Shown piece by piece: positions 51,347 through 60,062 of a stretch of DNA of 64,000 bases (within the stretch, counting starts at the first letter, position 1; every line of letters begins with the position of its first letter). A program made the translations under genes and the position numbers. A model generated the notes under the pieces. It was not told the DNA's origin, did no database searches, and saw nothing but the letters and a program-made list of their open reading frames with translations. Origin of the DNA: CAYFWF01 sp964346815 (GTDB lineage: Bacteria; Acidobacteriota; Aminicenantia; Aminicenantales; Aminicenantaceae); assembly GCA_964346815.1 (NCBI GenBank), contig CAYFWF010000060.1, positions 62,001 through 126,000 on the forward strand, read 5' to 3'.

Positions 51347-51409
51347 GATGGGGTGGTATTCCCTGCTCAATTTTCTCTTCTCATTCAATACTGCTGTAAA
51401 TATTAAAGA

Positions 51410-51472
51410 TTATTCCAAAGGGACGGGAATGGAATGAAATAATGAAATTAAAATAAGGAAGCAGGGAAGTGT
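51410..51472. repeat. Possible diverged end of the inverted-repeat element, copy C
   Basis: TTCCAAAGGGACGGGAATGG (from about 51412) followed by an A/T-rich stretch and AATAAGGAAGCAGGGAAGTG resembles the left end of copy A (CCAAAGTGACGGGAAA ... AATAAAGGAGCAGGAAATG) with insertions. No right terminus was found. Alignment is by eye and weak. Confidence 0.3.
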
Positions 51473-51488
51473 CGAAACCAACGGGCTC

Positions 51489-51881
51489 TTATTTCTCCTT
51501 TTCCAGATTTACTGCACCTTGGCTGCCATCGTCTGTCTCCCAATAGCCGGTCATCTTGTCGTCTTCGACGTCCAGATTCATCCACACAGTCATCGAGTCA
51601 TATCCCTGATAAATCGTGAAGTTGAAGGTCAAGGTTCCTTCCTTGAATTCGATCTCCTCACACTCTGTCTCGACAAGCATCCCTAACGTGTCTGAAATCG
51701 TCGCTGTGTATTCACCGGATTCCTTTTTGATAACCAGAGTCAGCTCATCGACCCCCTGGTCAGGAACTTCCGTGGAACCTTTCCATGTTCCGGTCAAGTC
51801 GACATCTGCAGCATAGGATAGAACAAAAAATAAGGACATGAAAAATGCAAACAGGGTAAAAGATAACAAAGTTTTTTTCAT
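51489..51881 (-). CDS. Small secreted protein, lipocalin-like
   Basis: 130 residues. Clear signal peptide (MKKTLLSFTLFAFFMSLFFVLSYAA). The mature part begins VDLTGTWKGSTEV, followed by alternating strands LTLVIKKESGEYTATISD, GTLTFNFTIYQG, MTVWMNLDVEDDKMTGYWETDDGSQG. The GTWxG start and repeated antiparallel strands resemble small calycin/lipocalin-like or DUF domains of secreted proteins, common in Acidobacteriota, where they occur singly without known ligand. GAAAGGAGATCCCC precedes ATG. It stands by itself between the Fe-S gene and the propeller gene on the same strand, with 126 bp upstream. Confidence 0.75.
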   Translation of the reverse strand: MKKTLLSFTLFAFFMSLFFVLSYAADVDLTGTWKGSTEVPDQGVDELTLVIKKESGEYTATISDTLGMLVETECEEIEFKEGTLTFNFTIYQGYDSMTVWMNLDVEDDKMTGYWETDDGSQGAVNLEKEK

Positions 51882-52007
51882 GGGGATCTCCTTTCTTTAG
51901 ACTTCTCCTCTCATGATATCATTAAATTATACGTGTTTCGGATTGAAAAAGTTTCGGAGCTGCTGGAACTTTTTAAGAGCGTGGATTCAAGATCAACTTC
52001 ATTTTGT

Positions 52008-52850
52008 CTATGAGATGCCGGTGCCGGAGCGGAGGTCGGCTTTCATATTCCTTTTTTCCGGAATGATCTCTCCGTCGATGCCGATGACAATCTTTTCGAT
52101 GTTGATTCGTGCCCCAGACATTTCTGCAGCTCTCTCGACGATATGCACCAAACCGGAACAGCAGGGAACCACCATGGTAGCCACGGTCAAGGAACAGATG
52201 GTATTGTTCTTGAGAATTTCAGCAATTTTTTCGATGTATCCAGACGTATCGTCTAGTTTCGGACAAGCAATAATCAATTTTTTGCCTTTCAAAAGGTCCT
52301 GATGAAAGCTGCCCAAGGTGAAGGCTGTACAATCCGCAGCTATCAAAAGATCACTGTGATCGAAGTATGGGGCATGGGGAGATACCAGATGAAGCTGGAT
52401 AGGCCATTGACTCAGCTCTGAGGTGCCAGAAATGCCTTTCTCCTTTGGTGATGGCGGGGATTTCTTGATCTCTCTTGCCATGCTTCCTGGACAGCCACAG
52501 GCTAAGGGGGAAACCGCGTTCTCTTTGGCGCCTTTCTCCTGCCCTTCGCCGGATTCTGCCTCGGGGTGGATTCCATGCACGCGGCCTGCTGCTTCCTCAC
52601 CGCGGATCTCCATCACATGTTTAAAGGTAGCCTCTGGATCATAGGCTTCGCTTTCCCTCTCTATGATCTTCAAGGCATCTGTCGGACAGACGTCCAGGCA
52701 GGCACCCATACCATCACAATAGATTTCCTTGGCCAGAACAGCTTTGTTTTCATCATCTAAAACCAGTGCCCCCTCAGCGCAAGCTTCGGTGCAGAGCCCA
52801 CAGCCATTACATTTATCCCTATCGATCTCGATGATTTGTCTCTTTGCCAT
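52008..52850 (-). CDS. Ferredoxin-like protein with two N-terminal 4Fe-4S motifs and Cys-rich C-terminal domain
   Basis: 280 residues. N-terminal 2x[4Fe-4S] ferredoxin domain: CNGCGLCTEAC (about 15-25) and CDGMGACLDVCP (about 45-56; the first spacing has one extra residue class, CxxxGxCxxxCP). A central variable linker contains ACGCPG, and the C-terminal half has ADCTAFTLGSFH, IIACPKLDD and VVPCCSGLVHIVE, further cysteines that may bind a cluster or metal. Such ferredoxin-like proteins occur near Crp/Fnr genes in anaerobes and probably transfer or sense electrons; no enzyme can be named. AAAAGGAGAGAC precedes ATG. A TTGAC-N4-GTCAA palindrome lies at -41.5 of its predicted promoter, behind the Crp/Fnr gene. 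Confidence 0.8.
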   Translation of the reverse strand: MAKRQIIEIDRDKCNGCGLCTEACAEGALVLDDENKAVLAKEIYCDGMGACLDVCPTDALKIIERESEAYDPEATFKHVMEIRGEEAAGRVHGIHPEAESGEGQEKGAKENAVSPLACGCPGSMAREIKKSPPSPKEKGISGTSELSQWPIQLHLVSPHAPYFDHSDLLIAADCTAFTLGSFHQDLLKGKKLIIACPKLDDTSGYIEKIAEILKNNTICSLTVATMVVPCCSGLVHIVERAAEMSGARINIEKIVIGIDGEIIPEKRNMKADLRSGTGIS

Positions 52851-52902
52851 TTTGTCTCTCCTTTTTTTCCTGAATCAATCAGGATTGTTAATGCTCAAGA
52901 CA

Positions 52903-52944
52903 ATCATAACGATTGAGGAGAGATATTTCCTTGACTTAAGTCAA
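52903..52944 (-). promoter_or_regulatory. FNR-like operator and class II promoter of the Fe-S gene
   Basis: Perfect palindrome TTGACTTAAGTCAA (52931-52944) followed after 22 bases by -10 TATGAT (52903-52908) on the minus strand. The operator centre is then at -41.5, the standard class II position of Crp/Fnr activators. Consensus FNR sites read TTGAT-N4-ATCAA, so each half differs by one base. The promoter sits between the regulator stop (52957) and the Fe-S gene start (52850). Confidence 0.65.
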
Positions 52945-52956
52945 AAATGAAAATAT

Positions 52957-53607
52957 TCAGCACATGAGTTCTGATCTCAGTGCCGGACAGTCTTTGATAA
53001 AGATTGATGTTCCTTTCACTTCGATCAGGCCTTCTTCCTGCATCTGCTTCAGGTTTCGGGACAGTGTCTCGCTGATAGTCCCTAAAATCTTGGCCAGCTC
53101 TCCTTTTTTAATTTTCAAATCTATTGTACACCTCTGTTCTCCTGAACAATTGGAAAGGAGGTACTGGATCAGCCGCTGCCGCACCGTGCGGAGGCCCAGC
53201 GACTCGATTCTGTCACTCAACACCACACACTTCCTGGCCAGCAGATCTACGAAAAAGCGAGAAATATCTGGATCTCTTTCCATCTTTTTATTGATCCTTT
53301 TCTTGTCGAAAAAAAGAACAGAGGAATTTTCTACGGCTTGTGCAAAGGTAGGGAACACTGGAGACACAAATACTATGGCTTCGCCCAAGAATTCCCCTGG
53401 ACCCAGGCGAACCACTTCCACTTCCCTTCCCTGCTCATCCATCTTGTACACCCGGATTTTCCCTGACTGGACATAAAAAAATCCATTCGCCACATCCTTC
53501 GGGTTGAACAGAATTTCCCCTTGCTGAAAGTTTTTGAGCCGACCTATATCTTTCAGTTTTTTTGGTATTGCCTCTGGCCTGTTTTCCTTTTGTTTCTCTT
53601 TCATCAT
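52957..53607 (-). CDS. Crp/Fnr-family transcriptional regulator
   Basis: 216 residues. The cyclic-nucleotide-binding-like domain spans about 20-135 (FQQGEILFNPKDVANGFFYV, GPGEFLGEAIVFVS), followed by a dimerisation helix and winged helix (150-210). The recognition helix reads GTISETLSRNLKQMQ: the E-x-x-S-R pattern is that of FNR and predicts TTGAT-type half-sites, matching the palindrome directly downstream. No N-terminal cysteine cluster for an oxygen-labile centre, so the signal may be heme-, nitrosyl- or ligand-based. It ends 106 bases before the Fe-S gene it probably controls. ATG has AGAGGAAA upstream. Confidence 0.88.
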   Translation of the reverse strand: MMKEKQKENRPEAIPKKLKDIGRLKNFQQGEILFNPKDVANGFFYVQSGKIRVYKMDEQGREVEVVRLGPGEFLGEAIVFVSPVFPTFAQAVENSSVLFFDKKRINKKMERDPDISRFFVDLLARKCVVLSDRIESLGLRTVRQRLIQYLLSNCSGEQRCTIDLKIKKGELAKILGTISETLSRNLKQMQEEGLIEVKGTSIFIKDCPALRSELMC

Positions 53608-53693
53608 TTTCCTCTTTTTCCCTGAATCTGATCTGCTGTCTCGTCTGTCAAGCGGACTATCGACGATTTGTGAGAAATCCTCCGAGTCAGGCT

Positions 53694-55454
53694 TCAGTAC
53701 CTCCAGCTTGTTAAATCTGCTCCCGTCGGTGCGGTCTTGAGCATCCGATCCACGAATCTCGGGATAAACATCTGATGATAGCGAAGACGGGAAAGAGCAT
53801 TTGGCCGGGTGTGGTCGCCGTTCCAGCAGTGTTCGGCTCGGTCGCCATAATCCACTTCTCCGCTATAAAAGGGATCCTCGGTGTTTTCTAGGAATTCTTC
53901 TGTAAGATAGACCGCGTTGTTCAGGTAATAGTTGTCCATATCTCCACAGTAAATATGTATTTTACCTACGAGTTTCGGCCCAAGAGTCTTCCAGTCTCTT
54001 TTCATTATATAGCTCAGATCATAATTTTCCCGCCAATGCTCGGCCACCTCATGATCGATCTTTCCTGTCAATTTATCCCATATCGGTTTGGGATAACCAT
54101 CCTCCCCTACAGGAGAATACACAGCTTGCCAGATATCCCATTGGTCACCGGATCTCCCTTTGGTGGCCAGGGCAAGCTCTTTGTGGTTCGTTTCCTCCAG
54201 AGTGCAGCTGACTTCTCCCAGCCAGTTTCTTCGTCCTGGTCGAGGCGTTTTCTTGAAAACACTCTTCAGATAGTAGGCATTCTCATGTTCATAGATATTG
54301 ACCAAACAGTATTGGCGGAAATCGATCGGGTCAGGACAGGCCGCATAACAACCGTTGAATTCATCGGGATAGAAGACTTGGACAGCGAGGGCTTCCCAGC
54401 CGCCGGTTGATCCTCCATAAGTCGTCCTTGCCCAGCCTTCACCGATGCCTCGAAATCTCTCTTCGATATAAGGCACGAGCTCATACATTATCGCATCACC
54501 ATAAGGTCCTAGATTGGCGGAATTGACCGCGTAGGAATCGTCGTAATAGGGATTGGCGTGTTGAACCTCGATGACGATAACCCGGGGAGTATTCGGTGCC
54601 GTCCACCATTGATAGAATTTGAAAGCGTATTCCTGCATCGTTTTGTTGTAGCCTTCCCAATCGAAGCGAGCGCTGTAAGTCGGTTCCAGATCAGGGTCTG
54701 GAGGTTCTTCACGAAAGCCGCCAAAGGTGTAAGGAAAATGCCCATGATTGATGACCAGAGGGTATCGCGCTTCGGGATGTTCCTCATATCCTTCGGGCAG
54801 GAGAATGCAGGCACCCAGATACATGGGTCGCCCCCAAAACTCTGTCAACAGATCGCTCTGGATCTTGATATGCTTGATGTACTTGGTGTCTTGTGGCGCT
54901 GGAATGGCCGGAATTTCCTGATCAAGAACGATCTCGATATCCATATCTTTATGAGGATCGATGGCCACTTTTTTGGGAGTACTATAAAAATTTCCGGGCT
55001 TCCGGTTCCAACGTTGACCTTCTCCCTTATCCGGAGGAAGCTTCACTGTATGGCCGTCTGCTCTGTGAAATGTCTCATAGCGGTTGAGTAGGCCCTGAAC
55101 CCAATATTCTCCTGCTGGAATCTCGCCGACGCTCTTGAGGGGATAACCAAAAACAGTCGCGTCAAAAACTGCAGGTTCTTCAGGTTTCAATCCCTCTACA
55201 TCCCTTCCGAAGACGATCTGGGTATCCGGACCATCGCTGATTTGAAATCTCGGCTCTTGGCTATCATCATTGGAAACCAGCAAGAGCATGCGGCCATCCA
55301 ATGATTCTGCACTCCGCTCAACTGGAAAAGAAAGTTCAAACCTCAGTTGGCTTTTTTGTGCATCCTGTTCCTGTTGACAGCTCATCAGGATAAAACCCAT
55401 GAAAAGGAAAAGAATCGAAACAAATATTTGATTTTTGAAGGTTGCGGACTTCAT
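53694..55454 (-). CDS. Exported alpha/beta-hydrolase esterase-like lipoprotein
   Basis: 586 residues, lipoprotein signal (lipobox LMSC near 23-26). An N-terminal beta-rich region (about 30-190) precedes an esterase-D-like alpha/beta-hydrolase domain with YPLVINHGHFPYTFGGF and the nucleophile elbow TTYGGSTGGWEALAVQVFYPDEFNG (G-x-S-x-G), followed by a PDPIDFRQY segment, IYCGDMDNYYLNNA (probable Asp) and RAEHCWNGDHT (probable His). Could be a glycan acetyl- or feruloyl-type esterase or a peptidase of the same fold; context with glycosidases favours the first. Divergent from the GHMP kinase-ABC operon; downstream is the Crp/Fnr gene with 86 bp between. Confidence 0.82.
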   Translation of the reverse strand: MKSATFKNQIFVSILFLFMGFILMSCQQEQDAQKSQLRFELSFPVERSAESLDGRMLLLVSNDDSQEPRFQISDGPDTQIVFGRDVEGLKPEEPAVFDATVFGYPLKSVGEIPAGEYWVQGLLNRYETFHRADGHTVKLPPDKGEGQRWNRKPGNFYSTPKKVAIDPHKDMDIEIVLDQEIPAIPAPQDTKYIKHIKIQSDLLTEFWGRPMYLGACILLPEGYEEHPEARYPLVINHGHFPYTFGGFREEPPDPDLEPTYSARFDWEGYNKTMQEYAFKFYQWWTAPNTPRVIVIEVQHANPYYDDSYAVNSANLGPYGDAIMYELVPYIEERFRGIGEGWARTTYGGSTGGWEALAVQVFYPDEFNGCYAACPDPIDFRQYCLVNIYEHENAYYLKSVFKKTPRPGRRNWLGEVSCTLEETNHKELALATKGRSGDQWDIWQAVYSPVGEDGYPKPIWDKLTGKIDHEVAEHWRENYDLSYIMKRDWKTLGPKLVGKIHIYCGDMDNYYLNNAVYLTEEFLENTEDPFYSGEVDYGDRAEHCWNGDHTRPNALSRLRYHQMFIPRFVDRMLKTAPTGADLTSWRY

Positions 55455-55541
55455 ACCACCTCACTTCTTTGATAGGATTGCCAAATCATATTATTTAGGA
55501 AACAGGGAGATGTCAAATATAAAGGCAAAGGTCTCTCCTTA

Positions 55542-55571
55542 CTTGATTTGATCAAGGTTTCCACATATATT
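55542..55571 (+). promoter_or_regulatory. Promoter and inverted repeat of the GHMP kinase-ABC operon
   Basis: -35 TTGATT (55544-55549), 16-base spacer, -10 TATATT (55566-55571), predicting a start near 55578, essentially at the GTG start codon at 55579: a leaderless or nearly leaderless message, in keeping with the missing Shine-Dalgarno. The inverted repeat CTTGAT-TTG-ATCAAG (55542-55556) overlaps the -35 and would suit a repressor. Confidence 0.45.
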
Positions 55572-55578
55572 AAACAGC

Positions 55579-56634
55579 GTGAACGTACTCAAAACCATCC
55601 ATGCTATAGCCCCTATACGGATCAATGATATCGGAGGCTGGACGGATACATGGATTTCAAAAGAAGGCAAGGTTCTCAATATGGCTGTTTTTCCTCTGGT
55701 CGAGGTGCGCGTAAAAGTTCTGGAAAACAGGGAAAAGATTGATCAGCGAGTTTTGGTGCGACTGGAAAATTATGGAGAGGCATTATGGATAAATCCAGAA
55801 AAACCCGCTTATGACCACCATCCATTGATCCAGGGAGCTTTTAATTCTATACTCATTCCAAAAGATATCTCGCTTCATGTCACCCTCTATTCTCACGTCC
55901 CTGCTGGCAGTTCAACAGGAACATCAGCCTCGGTTTGTGTGGCTCTGTTAGGAGCGCTGGACTATCTGACCGACAGGAACCACAGTATCTATGAGATCGC
56001 CTATCTTGCCCATCGAGTGGAAACAGAAAAACTCAAACTGCAAAGCGGCATACAGGATCAACTCGCTGCAGCCTACGGAGGCATCTGCTATCTAGATATG
56101 TATGCCTATCCTGAGGCAAAGGTCACGAGACTCGAGCTGGATGAAGAATTCCGGAAAAGACTGGACCGTCGGCTTTCATTGATCTATCTGGGACAATCTC
56201 ATAGCTCATCTGCAATTCACGAAGCGGTCATCTCATTTCTGGAGGAAAAAGGATCTCAGTATTCGGTCATCAAGCAGTTGAGAGCCCTAGCAGAGCAGGC
56301 CAAAGGATGTTTACTCGAAAAAGATCTCGAATCGTTCGGTGACGCCATGACCCGTAACAATGAATGTCAGAGAGCTCTGTATGAAGGCCTGATATCAGAA
56401 GAAGCCGATTCGGTCATCCATTTCGCAAAAAAATACAAAGCTTCGGGCTGGAAGGTCAATGGAGCAGGAGGAAAAGGCGGATCTATGACCATACTTGGAA
56501 GCGAGGATGAAGCTTTCAGGAATCAGATGATGGGAGAGATAAACTCTATGGGAAGAGGAATAAGATCCATTCCTATCTCTCTCGCCTCATCAGGCGTCAC
56601 GGTCAAGGAAGAAACATCACAGATCCTCCCTTGA
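55579..56634 (+). CDS. GHMP-family sugar kinase
   Basis: 351 residues with a GTG start and no Shine-Dalgarno. GHMP motifs: APIRINDIGGWTDTW (motif 1), HVPAGSSTGTSASVCVALLGAL (motif 2, the P-loop-like ATP binder) and VNGAGGKGGSMTIL (motif 3). The catalytic acid/base region lies in GIQDQLAAAYGG. Closest in style to the sugar kinases of the family (galactokinase-like, D-glycero-D-manno-heptose-7-phosphate kinase, L-fucose/L-arabinose/uronic acid kinases) which form 1- or 7-phosphates, more than mevalonate kinases. First gene of an operon with a complete ABC importer, so it may phosphorylate the imported sugar; this differs from the usual placement of GHMP kinases. Confidence 0.85.
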   Translation: MNVLKTIHAIAPIRINDIGGWTDTWISKEGKVLNMAVFPLVEVRVKVLENREKIDQRVLVRLENYGEALWINPEKPAYDHHPLIQGAFNSILIPKDISLHVTLYSHVPAGSSTGTSASVCVALLGALDYLTDRNHSIYEIAYLAHRVETEKLKLQSGIQDQLAAAYGGICYLDMYAYPEAKVTRLELDEEFRKRLDRRLSLIYLGQSHSSSAIHEAVISFLEEKGSQYSVIKQLRALAEQAKGCLLEKDLESFGDAMTRNNECQRALYEGLISEEADSVIHFAKKYKASGWKVNGAGGKGGSMTILGSEDEAFRNQMMGEINSMGRGIRSIPISLASSGVTVKEETSQILP

Positions 56635-56641
56635 TTCCATC

Positions 56642-58249
56642 ATGCACAGACACTTATTCTCTTTATCTGTTCTTGTTCTGAATCTGATTCTTGTGATCTC
56701 TTGCGGAGGGGACAGCAAAAGGAACAGCATCGAGCGTGTTTTAAAAATCGCGACAACCAAGGATGGCCTGAAATCGGCAAGCATACTGGGAGACTCTTAT
56801 CTTGCGGGCTTTGCCCAGATTTCCAACCCGCCCTTGATGACAATGAACCAAGAAGGAAAAATCGAAGGGATCGTCGCCGAATCATACGAAATATCTGAAG
56901 ACAGCACCGTATGGACGTTCCATCTGGACACAGATCTTTACTGGAGCGACGGCGTTCAGGTTTCGAGCAAAGATGTGGTTTTCTCTATCGAGCTTTTTGC
57001 AGCGGAAGTTCCTTACGCAAGGTGGATGAGAGAGATACTGAAGGAGGTTTATAGGAAAGGGGACGACGTGGTCGTTTTTGAGCTTTACAAGCCCTATACC
57101 AGACTCGATTTTGACTTTTTGACTTACAATCTCCTTCCTCGACATACTTGGAGAAAAATCGAAGATCCTCTGAGACATATTGAAACAGGAATGACCTTGG
57201 GTTGTGGTCCATTTTATATCGAGAGAATCGATCTGAACGCCGGGCTCATTCTTTTTCAGAAGAATCCATTCTGGAAAGGCCTAAAACCGGAAATTGACCG
57301 TATCGAACTGCACGTTTACAACAACAAAGATGTTCTGGCTTTAGCTTTGGAAAAGGGTGAAGTAGATACCTATTACAGATACAATTCCTCTTATCCTTAT
57401 CCCAACCTGGAGAGGTTAGCGGCCACCGGGAACTTCAACTTCATCGAAGAGCCTCATCTCGGCATAAAGTTTTTAGGATTCAATCTGAGGAAGGAACCTA
57501 TGTCGGATTTTGCTTTCCGGGAAGCCATCTCCTATGCAATAAACTATGAAGAGCTCATTAAGCTGGACCTTTTTGGATATGGTGAATTACCCGAGAGGGG
57601 TTTTCTTCCGAGGATCATGCCGAACTTCGTAGAAACGACACCTCTGAGATTCGATCCAAATAAAGCAGAAATTATGATGACCAAAGCCGGCTACATCGAC
57701 AGCAATGGGAATGGAATCCGAGAGGATCTCAACGGCGATGACTTGAAACTTTCCTTATTGATTCAGAACGATTTTTTGCGTTTGGCTGAGCTCGTTAGGG
57801 ATTATCTGCGCAATTTAAACATCGAAGTAGGCTTAAAGGTCGTAGATGCAAACACGTGGACAAACATGAAGGATGCCTACAAGTATGATCTGGTCATCTC
57901 GAGGACCTCACCTTGGGGTATGCTCATGCATGCGAGTTGGGCAACCGGATATTTCGATTCGCGGAGGACAGGAGAAGGAGTCCTCCATACCGTCGATGAC
58001 CCGGTTTTTTTGAAGCTGTGCGATCAAATCCTGGCAACAAAGGATGAAAGAGAACTCAAGAATTATGCCAAAAGAATCCAAGACTACTACGCCCAAAATT
58101 TGCCAGCTATCGCACTATCTTGGAGCCGTATCCTCATCCCCTATCAAAAAAAATTTTGCGGATGGTCTCCCAACCCTTTGTATGGAATATACAACATCAA
58201 AAACTTCCTTAGCCTTAGAATCATCCAGGACGAAGATTCACGGGAATGA
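56642..58249 (+). CDS. ABC transporter substrate-binding lipoprotein, family 5 (peptide/oligosaccharide)
   Basis: 535 residues. Lipobox VISC (about 18-21) followed by GGDSKRN. SBP_bac_5 signatures include NPPLMTMNQEGKIEGIVAESYEIS, WSDGVQVSSKDVVFSIELF, TGMTLGCGPFYIERID, FREAISYAINYEEL and the near-C-terminal GYIDSNGNGIREDLNGDD. Members bind di/oligopeptides, nickel, heme or oligosaccharides. Here the neighbouring sugar kinase and the glycan-degrading surroundings suggest an oligosaccharide ligand (inference). Starts 7 bases after the kinase stop with weak ribosome signal. The other components follow at once: two permeases and two ATPases. Confidence 0.9.
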   Translation: MHRHLFSLSVLVLNLILVISCGGDSKRNSIERVLKIATTKDGLKSASILGDSYLAGFAQISNPPLMTMNQEGKIEGIVAESYEISEDSTVWTFHLDTDLYWSDGVQVSSKDVVFSIELFAAEVPYARWMREILKEVYRKGDDVVVFELYKPYTRLDFDFLTYNLLPRHTWRKIEDPLRHIETGMTLGCGPFYIERIDLNAGLILFQKNPFWKGLKPEIDRIELHVYNNKDVLALALEKGEVDTYYRYNSSYPYPNLERLAATGNFNFIEEPHLGIKFLGFNLRKEPMSDFAFREAISYAINYEELIKLDLFGYGELPERGFLPRIMPNFVETTPLRFDPNKAEIMMTKAGYIDSNGNGIREDLNGDDLKLSLLIQNDFLRLAELVRDYLRNLNIEVGLKVVDANTWTNMKDAYKYDLVISRTSPWGMLMHASWATGYFDSRRTGEGVLHTVDDPVFLKLCDQILATKDERELKNYAKRIQDYYAQNLPAIALSWSRILIPYQKKFCGWSPNPLYGIYNIKNFLSLRIIQDEDSRE

Positions 58250-58300
58250 AGATTCAGGAGACTGGCTAATGCCTGGGTTTTTGGGATATATTATGCTGTT

Positions 58301-59248
58301 GTGGCCATCTCTGAAAAGAAAATCCTGAGGTATTTTCTCGCACTCTTCATCATTTTCTCCCTCAACTTTATCCTGCCTAGAATCATGCCCGGAGATCCGC
58401 TCACAAATCTTGTCGGGGAGGAATTCAGTCTCAGTGAGGCTGCCGTTCAAGAACTGAGGATAGAACTCGGCCTGGATAACTCTCTCATGGTGCAGTACAT
58501 CCAATACTGGGAGAATTTATTCCTCCTTGATCTTGGTTACTCCTATCATTTCAATCAAAAGGTCATCTCCCTGATATTGTCCCGGATGAAATGGACCCTG
58601 GCTCTTCTGCTGCCTTCGATCATTCTCGGAGCAATCATGGGGACTCTCCTAGGGGCACTTTCCGGATGGAATAAAAACACCTTTTCCAACAAGACCATGA
58701 CATGGATTTTTTTGGCCGTCTACAGCAGTCCTCCATATTTCCTTGGAATCATTTTGCTTTACGTATTTTCTTTTAAATGGGGCCTGTTTCCTTTCAAAGG
58801 ATTTTATGAAACAGGAACACTGAGCGACATCATCCAGCATTTATTCCTTCCTGTTTTGATCATGAGCGCATTTTCGGCATCCCGAAACTACATGATCATG
58901 AGAGGGAGCGTTCTTATCGAAAAAGAGAAGCTGTATGTGGTGTACGCCCGGGTCAAGGGACTCTATAAGCATGCGATCCTTTTCAGGCACATATTGAAGA
59001 ATGCGGTTCTGCCAGTGATGACATTGGTCGCTCTGGATTTCGGCTTTCTTTTCAGTGGAGCCCTTTTTGTTGAGATTATTTTTTCGATGAATGGAATGGG
59101 GTCTCTGATCTATGAGGCTCTGCTCTCTCGGGATTATCCCGTCCTACAAGGTTGTTTTCTCATCATAACCCTAATGGTTGTCGGAGCCAATCTCGCCGCA
59201 GATTTCCTGAATGGTGTCATTGATCCCAGAGTGAGGGAGAGACAGTGA
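58301..59248 (+). CDS. ABC transporter permease, DppB/OppB type
   Basis: 315 residues from GTG 58301. Six hydrophobic segments; the N-terminal FALFIIFSLNFILPRIMPGDPLTNLVG stretch is typical of DppB, and the EAA-loop region reads IEKEKLYVVYARVKGLYKHAILFRHILKN before the last helices; the end contains FVEIIFSMNGMGSLIYEALLSRDYPVLQG. The start is uncertain: the frame is open from 58250, just after the SBP stop, but with no ATG, and no Shine-Dalgarno precedes the GTG. Ends with a GTGA overlap to the next permease. Confidence 0.88.
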   Translation: MAISEKKILRYFLALFIIFSLNFILPRIMPGDPLTNLVGEEFSLSEAAVQELRIELGLDNSLMVQYIQYWENLFLLDLGYSYHFNQKVISLILSRMKWTLALLLPSIILGAIMGTLLGALSGWNKNTFSNKTMTWIFLAVYSSPPYFLGIILLYVFSFKWGLFPFKGFYETGTLSDIIQHLFLPVLIMSAFSASRNYMIMRGSVLIEKEKLYVVYARVKGLYKHAILFRHILKNAVLPVMTLVALDFGFLFSGALFVEIIFSMNGMGSLIYEALLSRDYPVLQGCFLIITLMVVGANLAADFLNGVIDPRVRERQ

Positions 59249-60048
59249 AGCTTCAAACCACCTGGAATCGATTCGGGCTTATTCTGATTGTGGTTTTCGT
59301 TTCGGTGGCAGCTTTTGCCGATATCATTGCTCCCTACAGTCCATGGGAGAGGTTCGAACCCTACACCAAGCCGAGTATGAAACACTGGCTGGGAACAAAC
59401 GACATAGGAAATGACATCTTATCTGAGCTGATCCATGGATCCAGGGCTTCCTTGATCGTGGGAGTTGGAGCAGGAGCAATCGCCACCCTTCTGGGCCTCC
59501 TCATCGGATTGCTCTCAGGTTATTTTAAAGGCCTTGCCGATGAACTCCTCATGGGTGTCACGGATATCTTTCTGATGATCCCGCGCATTCCCCTCCTCAT
59601 TATTCTAGCTGCATTTTTAAAATCGAGCTTCTGGATCATCATGCTCGCTTTGGGATTTCTCTGGTGGACCTCCACCGCTCGAGTCGTCCGGTCCCGGACC
59701 CTTCAGGTCAGGGAAATGGATTTTGTGACCAGCTCGAAATGCCTGGGATTCAAAAACAGTCATATTATTCTCTCGGATATTCTGCCCAACATCTTACCCG
59801 TGGCGCTTCCCAAGTTCATGCTCACCGTGGCCACTGCCATGATTTCTGAGGCGTCCCTTTCGTTCCTAGGTTTAGGTGACCCGTCGATGAAAAGCTGGGG
59901 ATTGATGATCAACTTTGCCTTTATCAAAGGAGGATTGATCAACGAAATGTGGTGGTGGTATGTGCCTCCGGGAATCTGCATTGTTTTGTTCGTATTTTCT
60001 GTTGTTCTTCTGGGATTTTCTTTCGAGGAGAGAAAAAAGCTGCTATAA
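59245..60048 (+). CDS. ABC transporter permease, DppC/OppC type
   Basis: 267 residues from GTG 59245, overlapping the previous stop by four bases. Six helices; DppC features are IIAPYSPWERFEPYTKPSMKHWLGTNDIGNDILSELIHGSRASLIVG (periplasmic region with the GTDxxGxD-like pattern), the EAA loop EMDFVTSSKCLGFKNSHIILSDILPNILP, and EASLSFLGLGDPSMKSWG near the end. Forms the channel with the DppB-type partner. The next gene (ATPase) starts 15 bases after its stop. Confidence 0.92.
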   Translation: MKLQTTWNRFGLILIVVFVSVAAFADIIAPYSPWERFEPYTKPSMKHWLGTNDIGNDILSELIHGSRASLIVGVGAGAIATLLGLLIGLLSGYFKGLADELLMGVTDIFLMIPRIPLLIILAAFLKSSFWIIMLALGFLWWTSTARVVRSRTLQVREMDFVTSSKCLGFKNSHIILSDILPNILPVALPKFMLTVATAMISEASLSFLGLGDPSMKSWGLMINFAFIKGGLINEMWWWYVPPGICIVLFVFSVVLLGFSFEERKKLL

Positions 60049-60062
60049 ATGGAACAGGAAAG

